Shown here: piece by piece, positions 1-8,726 of the stretch
Position numbering within the stretch: position 1 is the first letter of the stretch
Layout: each line of letters begins with the position of its first letter
Origin: Pseudarthrobacter sp. W1I19
GTDB taxonomy: Bacteria > Actinomycetota > Actinomycetes > Actinomycetales > Micrococcaceae
Length of the DNA stretch: 64,000 bases
Direction of reading: 5' to 3'
Assembly: GCF_030817835.1 (NCBI RefSeq)
Contig: NZ_JAUSZR010000001.1
Span: 992,001-1,056,000, forward strand
Translations under genes and position numbers: made by a program
The notes under the pieces: model-generated
Seen by the model: the letters and a program-made list of their open reading frames with translations, nothing else
The model's database searches: none
Told to the model about the DNA's origin: nothing

Positions 1-645
1 CGCCGGCGGATGGAATCCATGCCGGAGTTCCTCGCGCTGGGCCCAAACGCTGTCCTCTACGGCATCCTGGACCAGGTGGTGGACGAGTACGAGCCGGTGG
101 CGGCGGGACTCGAGAACGACATCGACGAGATCGAGGACGACCTCTTCGGCGCCGACCCCGACGTTTCCCGCCGGATCTACGAACTGTCCCGCCAGGTGAT
201 CACCTTCCAGCGCGCCACCAGCCCCCTGGCGGGCATCCTGCAGGCCCTGACCGCCGGTACTCCGGAGCGGGTGCCCCACCCCGAACTCCAGGACCATTTC
301 CGTGATGTGCTGGACCACGTGCTCCGGCTCAACGAACGCGTTGCCTCCTTCCGGGCGCTGCTGCAGAACGCGCTCGCCGTGAACGCTTCCCTCGTGGCCC
401 AGCGGCAGAACGACGAGATGCGCCGGCTCACGGAATCCAGCTTTGCGCAGAGCGAGCAGGTCAAACGGATCTCGTCCTGGGCGGCCATCCTGTTCGCCCC
501 GACGCTCGTGGGAACCATCTACGGCATGAACTTCCGCTCGATGCCGGAGCTTGACTGGGTGTTCGGCTACCCCTTCGCGCTGGGCCTGATGGTGGCCATG
601 GGGCTGGTGCTCTATTGGACGTTCCGGCACAACAAGTGGATTTAG
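1..645 (+). CDS. CorA-family divalent cation channel, C-terminal part
   Basis: The reading frame is open from base 1, so the start of the gene lies outside the window; 214 codons remain. The visible part is the acidic helical stalk followed by two membrane helices at the C-terminus. The first helix ends in YGMNF, the GMN signature that forms the CorA selectivity filter, and the protein ends in a short basic tail (FRHNKWI). The family moves Mg2+ or other divalent metals across the inner membrane as a pentamer. The stop lies 29 bases before the menC start. The family call is firm; the transported ion is not determined. Confidence 0.9.
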   Translation, partial: RRRMESMPEFLALGPNAVLYGILDQVVDEYEPVAAGLENDIDEIEDDLFGADPDVSRRIYELSRQVITFQRATSPLAGILQALTAGTPERVPHPELQDHFRDVLDHVLRLNERVASFRALLQNALAVNASLVAQRQNDEMRRLTESSFAQSEQVKRISSWAAILFAPTLVGTIYGMNFRSMPELDWVFGYPFALGLMVAMGLVLYWTFRHNKWI

Positions 646-662
646 CGGCAAAGGCCCGCTTG

Positions 663-674
663 TACAGTGGGTCC
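663..674 (+). promoter_or_regulatory. Leaderless-type -10 element of menC
   Basis: TACAGT at 663-668 is followed by exactly six bases and then the ATG at 675. In actinobacteria a TANNNT -10 element in this position places the transcription start on the A of the ATG. There is no Shine-Dalgarno sequence before menC, which agrees. A weak -35 candidate (TTTAGC, 641-646) overlaps the end of the preceding gene. Confidence 0.55.
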
Positions 675-1670
675 ATGCCTACGCCTGCCGTGCCCGACTT
701 TGAAGAGCTCCTGGCCGGTGCACGCGTAGTGAGCCTGCCGATGCGTGTGAAGTTCCGCGGCATCATGGAGCGCGAGTCGCTGCTGCTGCGCGGCCCGGCC
801 GGCTGGGGCGAGTTCTGCCCCTTTCCCGAGTATGGCGACGCCGAGGCATCCAATTGGCTGGCCGCCGCCATCGAAGCCGGCTGGCAGGGGTTTCCGGCTC
901 CGCTGCGGCCGGTGATACCCGTCAATGCCACCGTCCCCGCTGTTGCAGCGGAACGTGTGCCTGAGGTACTTGCGCGCTTTGGCCGGGTGGACGCGGTCAA
1001 GGTCAAGGTGGCCGAGCAGGGCCAGACGCTCGACGACGACGCCGCCCGCCTCGACGCCGTCCGCTCTGCCCTGCCGGACGCCGCGATCCGTGTGGATGCG
1101 AACGGCGGCTGGGACGTCCCCACTGCCATCAAGGCACTTACCCGGCTGGCCGTCGTCGGGCTCGAATACGCTGAGCAGCCCGTCCCAACCATCGACGGCC
1201 TCGCCGAGGTGCGGCGCGCTGTGCAGTCCGCGGGTACTCCGGTGCTGATCGCGGCGGATGAAAGCGTCCGCAAGGAGTCCGATCCCCTGAAGGTGGCGCG
1301 GGCCGGGGCGGCGGACCTGGTAGTGGTCAAGGTGGCGCCGCTTGGGGGAGTGCGGCGCGCCCTGGACATCGTGGCGCAGGCGGGGCTGCCCGCGGTGGTC
1401 AGTTCGGCGCTGGACACGTCGGTGGGGATCCGGGCGGGCCTAGCGCTCGCGGCGGCGCTGCCCGAACTGCCCTACGCGTGCGGGTTGGGCACGGTGTCCC
1501 TGTTCGAATCGGACGTCATAACGGATCCGTTGGTGGCCGACGACGGCGCCATCCGCCTCCGCGAAGTGGCTGCCGACGCGGGGCTGCTTGAGCAGTATGC
1601 GGCTTCCGCGGAACGTCGCGACTGGTGGCTGGCCCGGCTCCGCCGCGTCCACGCCCTCCTCACGCCGTAG
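675..1670 (+). CDS. menC: o-Succinylbenzoate synthase
   Basis: 331 residues, enolase superfamily. It dehydrates SHCHC to o-succinylbenzoate in menaquinone synthesis. The catalytic layout is visible: the KVK pair (K109, K111), metal ligands D141 (RVDANGGW), E167 (YAEQPV) and D195 (AADESV), and the second-face lysine K219 (VVKVAP). The ATG at 675 was chosen over the upstream in-frame codon at 615, which lies inside the previous gene, because a -10 element sits six bases before it. It is the first of several menaquinone genes in the window. Confidence 0.92.
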   Translation: MPTPAVPDFEELLAGARVVSLPMRVKFRGIMERESLLLRGPAGWGEFCPFPEYGDAEASNWLAAAIEAGWQGFPAPLRPVIPVNATVPAVAAERVPEVLARFGRVDAVKVKVAEQGQTLDDDAARLDAVRSALPDAAIRVDANGGWDVPTAIKALTRLAVVGLEYAEQPVPTIDGLAEVRRAVQSAGTPVLIAADESVRKESDPLKVARAGAADLVVVKVAPLGGVRRALDIVAQAGLPAVVSSALDTSVGIRAGLALAAALPELPYACGLGTVSLFESDVITDPLVADDGAIRLREVAADAGLLEQYAASAERRDWWLARLRRVHALLTP

Positions 1671-1672
1671 CG

Positions 1673-1749
1673 ACGCGCGCTCACTTATGGCCGTTTCCCC
1701 TGGACGCGCCATCACTTAACGCCCCTTTGCTGCGGACGCGCCATCACTT
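1673..1749 (+). repeat. Three-unit array of the ACGC-NNNN-TCACTT repeat, period 31-32 bp
   Basis: Units of 14 bases start at 1673 (ACGCGCGCTCACTT), 1704 and 1736 (both ACGCGCCATCACTT). Spacings are 31 and 32 bp. The bases between units are not conserved. All three have the same orientation. The array lies between the menC stop and the Pho-box of phoX. The same unit recurs at 3989-4184 on the other side of phoX. Confidence 0.85.
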
Positions 1750-1756
1750 TCCTCCA

Positions 1757-1789
1757 GGTCACCGGCGGTTCACCGGAACTTCACCTCAC
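1757..1789 (+). promoter_or_regulatory. Pho-box: three 11-bp direct repeats upstream of phoX
   Basis: Three consecutive 11-base units read GGTCACCGGCG, GTTCACCGGAA and CTTCACCTCAC. GTTCACC-type heptamers at 11-bp spacing are the known binding pattern of actinobacterial PhoP. The box lies 67 bases before the phoX start, as expected for activation under phosphate starvation. This is a sequence match only; binding has not been tested. Confidence 0.8.
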
Positions 1790-1855
1790 TGACTACTGAG
1801 CGTAGGAACCGGCTGGCAGGGTGGGCGGACCGCATCGATTTTTTGGAAGGCACCC

Positions 1856-3925
1856 ATGTCTGAAACGACTGCCCGCAAGTTCAACCTGCTGCCGATGCTC
1901 GGCCACACCAAGGGCAAGCGCAGCCCCGTTACCTGCGCACTGAAGTGCGACAATGCCTGCGCCGGCGACGTTTGCAACACCACCTCCAACAGCTACTTCC
2001 GCGACATCGCCTCCGCCACCATGTCCCGCCGCGCCGCCCTGGGCTTCGGCGCCGCCGGTGCCCTCGCCGTCGTCCTTGGAAGCGCCGTGACGTCCGCCGA
2101 ACCGGCCAGCGCCGCAGGCCTGTCCAAGGCCGCCAAGGAAGGCTTCGGCAAGTCCAAGCTGCAGTTCGCGGCCATTCCGTCGATCGACGCTTCCGTGGAC
2201 GCCGTCACCGTTCCGGCAGGCTTCACCTGGCAGCCGGTGATCCGCTGGGGCGACCCCATCTTCAACGATGCGCCTGATTTCGACCTGGCCAACCAGACGG
2301 CCGCCGCGCAGGAAAAGCAGTTCGGGTACAACAACGACTACACCGACATCCTGGAGATTCCGGGCAGCAAGGGCCGCCGGGCGGTGTTGTTCACCAACCA
2401 TGAGTACACCAACGAAAACATCATGTTCCCGGCGTCCATGCCCGCGGACCAGGTGCGTGCTGTTGGGGCCGCAGCGCACGGGCTGTCCGTGGTGGAACTG
2501 GAGCGCAAGAACAAGAACCAGCCCTGGATGTACGTGAAGGGTGCGCCGCTGAACCGCCGCTACCTGAACAACACCGTGTACGAGCTCACCGGGCCCGCCG
2601 CCGGCTCCGCGCTGCTCACGACCAAGGACGATGGCGCTGGCCGCTTCATCAAGGGCACGCTGGGAAACTGCTCCGGGGGCACCACTCCCTGGGGCACCGT
2701 CCTCTCCGGCGAGGAAAACTTCAACGGCTACTTCGTCGCTCCCGGCACGTCCGCTGAGGACAAGCGCTACGGACTGACCTCCAAGGCCACCGCCCGCCAG
2801 TGGGAACTCGACGATCCGCGCTGGGACACCCGCAACGCCGGCTTCGAGAACGAGTCCAACCGCTTCGGCTGGATCGTGGAGGTGGACCCGTTCGATCCCA
2901 CCTCCACTCCCAAGAAGCACTCCTCCCTGGGCCGCTTCAAGCACGAAGGGGCCAACGTGATTGTGGCGGAGTCCGGGCACGTGGTGGCCTACTCGGGCGA
3001 CGACGAGCGCTTCGACTACCTCTACAAGTTCGTGTCGAAGGACAAATATGTTGAAGGTGACCGCAAGCACAACATGACGCTGCTGTCCGCCGGAAACCTG
3101 TATGTCGCCAAGTTCACCGGCAACTCCCCGGCAGCCGAAATCACCGGCACCGGCGCCGTTCCCACTGATGGTGCCTTCGACGGCATCGGCGAATGGCTCC
3201 CGCTGGTGGTCGACGGGAAGTCCGCCGTTCCCGGAATGACCGTTGAAGAGGTCCTGGTGTACACCCGGCTCGCCGCCGACAAGGTGGGCCCCACCAAGAT
3301 GGACCGCTGCGAGGACGTGCAGCCCAGCCTCCACACCGGCAAGGTCTACGTGGCCTGCACCAACAACTCCAACCGCGGAACCGGCTCCAACGAAAAGGCC
3401 ACCGAGGTCAACCCGCGCAACCAGAACCGCGACGGCCACATCGTCGAAATCACCGAGACCGGCGGCCAGACGTCCACCACCTTCACGTGGAACCTTTTGA
3501 TGGTCTGCGGCGATCCGGCACAAGGTGACATCACCTACTTCTCCGGCTTCCCGGTGGACAAGGTCTCGCCCATCTCCTGCCCGGACAACCTCGCGTTCGA
3601 CTCCGTGGGCAATCTCTGGATCTCCACCGACGGCGCACCCTCCGGCATCGGCCGCGCCGACGGCCTCTTCAAGGTCACACTGGACGGTGCCGAGCGCGGC
3701 AAGGTGGAGCAGTTCCTCGCCGTCCCGCGTGACGCCGAAACGTGCGGACCGATCGTCCACGACGACGAGCGCAGCGTCTTCGTTTCCGTGCAGCACCCGG
3801 GCGAGGAGGGCACCTTCGAGGCGCCCAACTCCTACTTTCCGGACTACGTCCCTGCAGGCACGACGCCGGCAGCCGGCCAGGTGCGTGCGCCCCGTCCCGC
3901 CGTGGTCCAGGTGTTCCCCGGCTGA
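1856..3925 (+). CDS. phoX: PhoX-family alkaline phosphatase (DUF839), Tat-secreted
   Basis: 689 residues. PhoX enzymes are Ca/Fe-dependent extracellular phosphomonoesterases. The N-terminus has the family's long pre-signal segment (LLPMLGHTKGKRSPVTC), then a twin-arginine signal with R58-R59 (MSRRAALGFGAAG) and a hydrophobic stretch ending near AEPASAA. Family motifs follow: FTNHEYTNEN, CSGGTTPWGTVLSGEENFN, RFKHEGANVIV, DRCEDVQPSLHTG and CPDNLAFDS. GGAAGG precedes the ATG. A triple Pho-box upstream indicates PhoP control. It has no operon partners and is bracketed by repeat arrays. Confidence 0.93.
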   Translation: MSETTARKFNLLPMLGHTKGKRSPVTCALKCDNACAGDVCNTTSNSYFRDIASATMSRRAALGFGAAGALAVVLGSAVTSAEPASAAGLSKAAKEGFGKSKLQFAAIPSIDASVDAVTVPAGFTWQPVIRWGDPIFNDAPDFDLANQTAAAQEKQFGYNNDYTDILEIPGSKGRRAVLFTNHEYTNENIMFPASMPADQVRAVGAAAHGLSVVELERKNKNQPWMYVKGAPLNRRYLNNTVYELTGPAAGSALLTTKDDGAGRFIKGTLGNCSGGTTPWGTVLSGEENFNGYFVAPGTSAEDKRYGLTSKATARQWELDDPRWDTRNAGFENESNRFGWIVEVDPFDPTSTPKKHSSLGRFKHEGANVIVAESGHVVAYSGDDERFDYLYKFVSKDKYVEGDRKHNMTLLSAGNLYVAKFTGNSPAAEITGTGAVPTDGAFDGIGEWLPLVVDGKSAVPGMTVEEVLVYTRLAADKVGPTKMDRCEDVQPSLHTGKVYVACTNNSNRGTGSNEKATEVNPRNQNRDGHIVEITETGGQTSTTFTWNLLMVCGDPAQGDITYFSGFPVDKVSPISCPDNLAFDSVGNLWISTDGAPSGIGRADGLFKVTLDGAERGKVEQFLAVPRDAETCGPIVHDDERSVFVSVQHPGEEGTFEAPNSYFPDYVPAGTTPAAGQVRAPRPAVVQVFPG

Positions 3926-3988
3926 CCCCCCTCCCCGGTGATTGAGCTGCCGAGCGCCGTCCCTGGTGCTTAAGCCTGTAGAAATCCA

Positions 3989-4184
3989 ACGCTCTCTCAC
4001 TTAATGCGGGAAAATCGAGGACGCTCTCTCACTTAACGCGCGGATAACCGGAACGCTCTATCACTCTCTTCAGGAGAGTGATAGAGCGTTCCGGGTTAAG
4101 GCGCATCAAGTGAGAGAGCGTCGGGAGGTCGGTGCAGGAGGTGATGGGGCGTTGGGCGTTTTCGTGCGGGAAGTGATGGGGCGT
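3989..4184. repeat. Seven-unit mirrored array of the ACGC-NNNN-TCACTT repeat
   Basis: Forward units start at 3989, 4021 and 4053 (steps of 32 and 32). Reverse-complement units end at 4089, 4121, 4152 and 4184 (steps of 32, 31 and 32). The array is mirrored around base 4071. Core variants are ACGCTCTCTCACTT, ACGCTCTATCACTC and ACGCCCCATCACYT. The spacing corresponds to about three helical turns. It lies between the phoX stop and the menD start, where it could also act as a terminator. Confidence 0.88.
4048..4094. repeat. Perfect 21-bp inverted repeat at the array centre
   Basis: Arms 4048-4068 and 4074-4094 are perfect reverse complements with the 5-base loop TTCAG. Each arm contains one unit of the surrounding repeat family (GAACGCTCTATCACTCTC). 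In RNA it would form a very stable hairpin between phoX and menD. There is no T-tract, so its role as a terminator is uncertain. Confidence 0.85.
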
Positions 4185-4193
4185 CGGGGGTGG

Positions 4194-4205
4194 CAGACTG
4201 GTTTG
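4194..4205 (+). promoter_or_regulatory. Possible leaderless -10 element of menD
   Basis: CAGACT at 4194-4199 is followed by six bases and the GTG at 4206, the same geometry as at menC. It begins 10 bases after the last array unit. The hexamer deviates from TANNNT at its first base, so the call is tentative. Confidence 0.35.
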
Positions 4206-6002
4206 GTGACTTCGCTGAACGAACCTTCCCCCGACGCAGCCCACACCCCCGACGGCGCCCACACCTCCGACGCAGTCGCTTCCAACACTGACACTTCCGA
4301 CGGCGCACCCTCCTTGAGCGCCCTGGCGGCGGCGCGGATCGCCGTCGGGGTGCTGCTTGACGGCGGCGTGCAGCACGTGGTGGTTTCGCCGGGTTCCCGG
4401 TCCGCCCCCATGGCATACGCGCTTGCCGAGGCTTCCGCGCAGGGCCGGGTGGAGCTGCTGGTCCGGATCGACGAACGTTCCGCCGGATTCACCGCGCTGG
4501 GGCTCGCCCTATCCACCGGCTCGCCCGCGGCCGTCCTCACGACGTCCGGCACCGCCGTCGGAAACCTGCTGCCCGCCGTGATGGAAGCCAACCACGCGGC
4601 GGTTCCGCTGGTTGTCCTCTCGGCGGACCGCCCGGACGAACTTCGCGGCACCGGTGCCAACCAGACCACTATCCAGCCTGATATTTTCGGTGAACAGGTT
4701 CGTTTCGCCGTCGACATCCCGGCCGGCTCCAATCCGGAGAGGGCCGTCCAGACGGGTCTTTCCGCCGCAACCGGAGCGTTCCCGGATCTCGCACCCGGGC
4801 CGGTCCAGCTCAACCTTGCCTTCCGTGACCCCCTGGTTCCGGAGCCCGCCGACCAGCTGCCCGCGGCAGCCGAGCGGCCGCGCTACCGCATTGGCACGGA
4901 GCCGCTCATCATGAACCTGCCGCCCGCCGCCACGGACCTGCCCGAACGCCGGACCGTGGTTTTGGCCGGGCACGACGCGGGTCCGGTGGCCGAGGCCTTC
5001 GCCCGCGCCCACGGCCTGCCCCTGCTGGCGGAGCCGTCCTCGAATGCCCGTTTCGGGCCGAATGCTGTGGGCCCGTACCGGCTGCTGCTGGAGCACTTCG
5101 GACCAGGCGCGGCGCAGCCCATCGAACGGGTGGTGCTGTTTGGCCGGCCTACGCTGTCCCGGCCGGTCGCTGCCCTCCTTGCCCGCGCCGACGTGCCGTC
5201 AGCTTTGTACCAGCCGGTTCCCGTGGCCTGGTACGAGCCCGGCCGGCGCACCGAACTGCCCCTGGAAAACCTCACCGACCTCGCGGATTTCGCCGGCCGC
5301 GGCCCGTCCGACTGGCTCGATACCTGGCTGCTCGCCGGTTCGGCCGCGCAGCACGCGCTGGACCTCGTCCTGGCGGAGAACGCCCCCGCCACCGGCCCGT
5401 CCGTGGCGTCGCTCGTCTGGAAACATGCCCGGGGGCAGCTGGTGCTCGGCTCCTCCAACGGCATCCGGGATGCGGACCTTGCCGGCCTGCCCGCCCCTGA
5501 ACCGGCCGCCACCGTCTATGCCAACCGGGGCCTGGCCGGGATTGACGGCACCATCTCCACCGCCACCGGCATTGCACTGGGCGGCCGGCAGGAAACCACT
5601 GTCCTCCTGGGCGATGTCACGTTCCTGCATGATGCCGGGGGCTTGCTGGTGGGACCAGGGGAGGAGCAGCCGCAGCTTCGGATCGTGGTCCTCAACGACT
5701 CCGGCGGCGCCATCTTCGACCTGCTGGAACACGGCGCGGTGCGTGAGGCTGGAACGTACGCTGGCGCCGTCGAGCGCCTCTTCGCCACCCCGCACTCCGT
5801 GGACCTTGCGGCACTTGCTGCGGCGTACGGCGTCGGCCATAGCGCGGTAAGTACGACGGCGGCACTCGCCGAAGCGCTCGACCGGCCTGTGGAGGGCCGC
5901 AGCATTATCGAAGTCCGTACGGACCGCAGCGGCCTCCGTGCACTGCATGGCCGGATCAAGGAAGCCGTTGCCGTAGCCGTGGGGGGAGTCCTGGCGCGCT
6001 AA
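4206..6002 (+). CDS. menD: SEPHCHC synthase (menaquinone synthesis)
   Basis: 598 residues, ThDP-dependent enzyme. It joins isochorismate and 2-oxoglutarate, the first committed step of menaquinone synthesis. Visible features are the N-terminal VVSPGSRSAPMAYAL, the GANQTTIQPDIFGEQVRF segment, the YANRGLAGIDGTISTATG motif, and the ThDP/Mg segment LLGDVTFLHD with LNDSGGAIF near residue 500. The GTG at 4206 was preferred to the in-frame ATG at 4110 because the upstream stretch is repeat array and unlike MenD. The first 35 residues are Ser/Thr/Asp-rich and not part of the fold. Confidence 0.92.
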   Translation: MTSLNEPSPDAAHTPDGAHTSDAVASNTDTSDGAPSLSALAAARIAVGVLLDGGVQHVVVSPGSRSAPMAYALAEASAQGRVELLVRIDERSAGFTALGLALSTGSPAAVLTTSGTAVGNLLPAVMEANHAAVPLVVLSADRPDELRGTGANQTTIQPDIFGEQVRFAVDIPAGSNPERAVQTGLSAATGAFPDLAPGPVQLNLAFRDPLVPEPADQLPAAAERPRYRIGTEPLIMNLPPAATDLPERRTVVLAGHDAGPVAEAFARAHGLPLLAEPSSNARFGPNAVGPYRLLLEHFGPGAAQPIERVVLFGRPTLSRPVAALLARADVPSALYQPVPVAWYEPGRRTELPLENLTDLADFAGRGPSDWLDTWLLAGSAAQHALDLVLAENAPATGPSVASLVWKHARGQLVLGSSNGIRDADLAGLPAPEPAATVYANRGLAGIDGTISTATGIALGGRQETTVLLGDVTFLHDAGGLLVGPGEEQPQLRIVVLNDSGGAIFDLLEHGAVREAGTYAGAVERLFATPHSVDLAALAAAYGVGHSAVSTTAALAEALDRPVEGRSIIEVRTDRSGLRALHGRIKEAVAVAVGGVLAR

Positions 6003-6013
6003 TCCTGAACACG

Positions 6014-6059
6014 CAAGTGCCCTGCCGCTACGGGAATTCCGGTAGCGGCAGGGCACTTG
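6014..6059. terminator. Bidirectional terminator between menD and the amino-acid ABC operon
   Basis: Perfect 18-bp arms at 6014-6031 and 6042-6059 (CAAGTGCCCTGCCGCTAC and its complement) with a 10-base loop. It lies between convergent genes. There is no strong T-tract. Confidence 0.75.
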
Positions 6060-6088
6060 TGCGTCGGGCGAAAAAGCAGCGGGTGCGC

Positions 6089-6892
6089 CTATTCCTCGAT
6101 TTCGATGTGCGTCGGATCCAGGACGCGGCGCAGGAACTCCTTGGTGCGAGGCTGCGTGGGGGCTGAGATGACCTGCTCAGCCACGCCCTCTTCCACCACA
6201 ACGCCGCCGTCCATAAACACCACACGGTCTGCCACTTCGCGGGCAAAGCCCATCTCGTGGGTCACTACCAGCATGGTCATGCCCTCCTTGGCGAGGTTGC
6301 GCATCACGGAGAGGACATCACCCACGGTTTCGGGATCCAGTGCGGAGGTGGGCTCGTCAAAAAGCATCAGCTCCGGGTCCATGCTGAGCGCCCGGGCAAT
6401 GGCCACGCGCTGCTGCTGGCCGCCGGAAAGCTGGTCCGGGAACCGGTCCGCCAGGTGTCCCAGCCCCACGCGCTCAAGGTTGTGCATGGACACCTTGTCC
6501 GCCTCGGCCTGCGAACGCTTGAGGACCTTGACCTGGGCGATCGAGCAGTTGCGCTTGGCATCCAGGTGCGGGAAAAGGTTGAACTGCTGGAACACCATGC
6601 CCACCTTGCGGCGCATCTTGTCGATGTCCACATCGGGGTCGGTGGCTTCAAAGCCGCCCACGTGGATGCTGCCTTCGTTGGGCTGCTCCAGCAGATTGAC
6701 GCAGCGCAGCAGGGTGGACTTGCCGGAACCGGAGGGCCCGATCAGGCACACTACCGCGCCCGGAGCCACGTCCAGGCTGATACCCTTCAGCACCTCGTTG
6801 GAGCCGTAGGACTTGCGCAAGTCCTTGATGGACACCCCGGCGGCGTGCACGGTGGCCGTGCCACCGCGGGAATTGTTTGCGACGTCGTTCAT
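6089..6892 (-). CDS. Polar amino-acid ABC transporter, ATP-binding protein
   Basis: 267 residues. Walker [15 protein letters not shown]-loop [10 protein letters not shown], signature [15 protein letters not shown], Walker [14 protein letters not shown] and the switch histidine (VVTHEMGFA) are all present. The NLFPHLDA segment is typical of the GlnQ/HisP branch that serves polar amino-acid importers. It starts 12 bases after the permease stop in one operon. About 20 extra residues ([14 protein letters not shown]) precede the domain. Confidence 0.93.
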   Translation of the reverse strand: MNDVANNSRGGTATVHAAGVSIKDLRKSYGSNEVLKGISLDVAPGAVVCLIGPSGSGKSTLLRCVNLLEQPNEGSIHVGGFEATDPDVDIDKMRRKVGMVFQQFNLFPHLDAKRNCSIAQVKVLKRSQAEADKVSMHNLERVGLGHLADRFPDQLSGGQQQRVAIARALSMDPELMLFDEPTSALDPETVGDVLSVMRNLAKEGMTMLVVTHEMGFAREVADRVVFMDGGVVVEEGVAEQVISAPTQPRTKEFLRRVLDPTHIEIEE

Positions 6893-6904
6893 GGTCTTGC
6901 CTGC

Positions 6905-7708
6905 CTATCGCTTGGTCCGCGCGGAGCGGCTTTCGAACTTCCGGGCCAGGAGGCTCAGCGGGATGGTGATCACCAGGTAGAAGGCGCCCGCCACCAGCAG
7001 CGGGGTCAGGCCGGCGCCCAGGCTGGAGATGCCGTCGCGACCGAACTTGGTGAGCTCGTACTGGGACGCGGTGAGGCCCAGGACGTAGATCAGCGAGGAG
7101 TCCTTGGTGAGCAGGATGACCTCGTTGGTCAGCGGCGGCAGGACGATCTTGAAGGCCTGCGGAATCACGATGGTCACCATGGCCCGCCACTGCGGCATGC
7201 CCAGGGAGCGGGCGGCCTCGAGCTGGCCCTTCGGGACCGCCTGCAGGCCGGCGCGGAGCGTTTCGGCGATGTAGGCGGAGGCCACGATGCCGAGGGACAG
7301 CATCACCACCAGCGTGATGTTCCAGGAGACGCCGAAGGCCAGGGGCACGCCGTAGCCGAAAGCGATGAAGACCAGCAGGGCGGGGATTCCGCGGAAGAAC
7401 TCGATGTAGCCGGTAGCGATCCAGCGGTACAGGGGGAAGCTGGAGAGCTTCATCAGGGCCAGCAAAAGGCCGCCGGAGAGGCCGACCGCAAAGCCGAGCA
7501 CCGTATAAATCAGGGTGTTCACCAGGCCGGTGGTGAAGATGCCGGGGAACATCGGCCCGATCTTGGGGAAGTTGAAGACGCTGTTGCCGATGGTCTTCCA
7601 GTCGGTGGCCAGGATCAGCGCGGCGATGGCCACCACAAAGATTCCGGCCTGGACATACAGGCTTACTCTGGCTCGCTGACGTGCGGTCATTGCCATGGGG
7701 TTGCTCAC
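6905..7708 (-). CDS. Polar amino-acid ABC transporter, permease
   Basis: 267 residues, HisM/GlnP type, about five membrane helices. The EAA loop that contacts the ATPase reads EAARSLGMPQWRAMVTIVIPQA. A conserved FRGIPALLVFIAF segment is also visible. The start is uncertain: GTG at 7708, or ATG at 7696 or 7690; none has a strong ribosome site. The substrate is likely a polar or acidic amino acid but cannot be fixed from sequence. Confidence 0.9.
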   Translation of the reverse strand: MSNPMAMTARQRARVSLYVQAGIFVVAIAALILATDWKTIGNSVFNFPKIGPMFPGIFTTGLVNTLIYTVLGFAVGLSGGLLLALMKLSSFPLYRWIATGYIEFFRGIPALLVFIAFGYGVPLAFGVSWNITLVVMLSLGIVASAYIAETLRAGLQAVPKGQLEAARSLGMPQWRAMVTIVIPQAFKIVLPPLTNEVILLTKDSSLIYVLGLTASQYELTKFGRDGISSLGAGLTPLLVAGAFYLVITIPLSLLARKFESRSARTKR

Positions 7709-7727
7709 ATTCGTTGTGCGTGGCAGA

Positions 7728-7764
7728 GGCCCCGGACGGACTGCGGTACAGCCCGTCCGGGGCC
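7728..7764 (-). promoter_or_regulatory. Intercistronic stem-loop between binding protein and permease
   Basis: Perfect 12-bp arms GGCCCCGGACGG (7728-7739) and its complement (7753-7764). In many ABC importer operons such a hairpin stabilises or partly terminates the message so that binding protein exceeds permease. There is no T-tract. Confidence 0.55.
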
Positions 7765-7842
7765 CCTGCTGCGTAGTTCTCTGGGCCGTGAAGGAGCCAA
7801 GGCGGGGGGCCTCAGGCCTGCACGGCGACTACAGGGCGGTGG

Positions 7843-8646
7843 CTACTTGGCGGTTTCGCCGAACCAGGTGGTCTTGAACTTCTCCAGGGAGCCGTCGTCG
7901 GTTAGGCGCTTGAGGGTGCCGTTGACCTTCTCGGCCATGGCGGTGTTGCCCTTCTTGATGGAGACGCCCAGCTGCTCGCCGGTGGCAAAGTCCTCGACGC
8001 TCTTGAACTTGGGCTGGTCCTTGATGGCGTAGCCCAGGACGGACTGGTTTCCCAGGGCGGCGTCAATGGTGCCGGCCTCGAGCGCCTGCACCAGGAGGCC
8101 GGTGTCCTCGAACTGCTGTGCGTCGATGCCCTTTTCCTGGGCATAGTCGGCGCCGGTGGTGGCCTGCTGGACGCCCACCTTCTTGCCCTTTGCGTCGTCC
8201 AGGCTCTTGATGCCGGAGCTGTCGCTGGCCACCAGGGCCAGGTCGTCATCAAGGTACGGGGTGGAGAAGTCCATCACGGACTTGCGGGTGTCTGTGATGG
8301 AAATCGAGGAAATGCCCAGATCGCACTGGGTCAGGGCGGTGCCTGTTTCGATCGCCTCAAAAGAGCTGTCCACGATGCTCAGTTCGGCACCGAAGTCCTT
8401 GGCGAGCTCCTTCGCGATGTCCACATCGAAGCCCACCGTCTGGCCGTCCTTTTCGAATTCGAACGGCTCGTAGGGGATGTCCGAGCAGACCGTGAGCTTG
8501 CCGGAGTTGATGAGCTGGATGCCGCCTTCGGACGCTGCCGGGGTTGAGCTTCCGCCGCCGCAGGCTGTGAGGGTGAGGGCGCCGACGGCGAAGAGTGCTG
8601 CTGCCTTGGCGGTCATTGTGGCCGTGGCCAGGGACTTGAGCTGCAT
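7843..8646 (-). CDS. Polar amino-acid ABC transporter, substrate-binding lipoprotein
   Basis: 267 residues, SBP family 3. The signal peptide ends in the lipobox LTAC, so the mature protein is a lipoprotein outside the membrane. The domain begins GKLTVCSDIPYEPFEF and includes GFDVDIAKELAKDFGAEL, ISSISITDTRKSVMDFSTPY and the VGVQQATTGADYA hinge region. First gene of the three-gene importer operon. AAAGGTAAG precedes the ATG. An AT-rich palindrome lies about 80 bases upstream. Confidence 0.93.
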   Translation of the reverse strand: MQLKSLATATMTAKAAALFAVGALTLTACGGGSSTPAASEGGIQLINSGKLTVCSDIPYEPFEFEKDGQTVGFDVDIAKELAKDFGAELSIVDSSFEAIETGTALTQCDLGISSISITDTRKSVMDFSTPYLDDDLALVASDSSGIKSLDDAKGKKVGVQQATTGADYAQEKGIDAQQFEDTGLLVQALEAGTIDAALGNQSVLGYAIKDQPKFKSVEDFATGEQLGVSIKKGNTAMAEKVNGTLKRLTDDGSLEKFKTTWFGETAK

Positions 8647-8726
8647 GTTTCTTACCTTTTGTTGCAGGAGTATGCGGTACTAAATCGGTTCATAGTGTAG
8701 CGCCGAATAAGAGATGTGCATCACAG

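Noticed and set aside
1793..4000. 735-codon minus-strand open frame opposite phoX
   Set aside because: The plus strand carries complete PhoX motifs and a Tat signal; the minus frame is His/Gly/Val-rich with no domain, as expected from GC-biased shadow frames.
3989..4184. CRISPR array
   Set aside because: The conserved unit is only 14 bp, part of the array is inverted, there is no leader and no cas gene; spacing comes from repeat phasing and not from unique spacers between full repeats.
6257..8032. 591-codon plus-strand open frame
   Set aside because: Antisense to the ATPase and permease of the amino-acid importer, which carry full Walker and EAA motifs.
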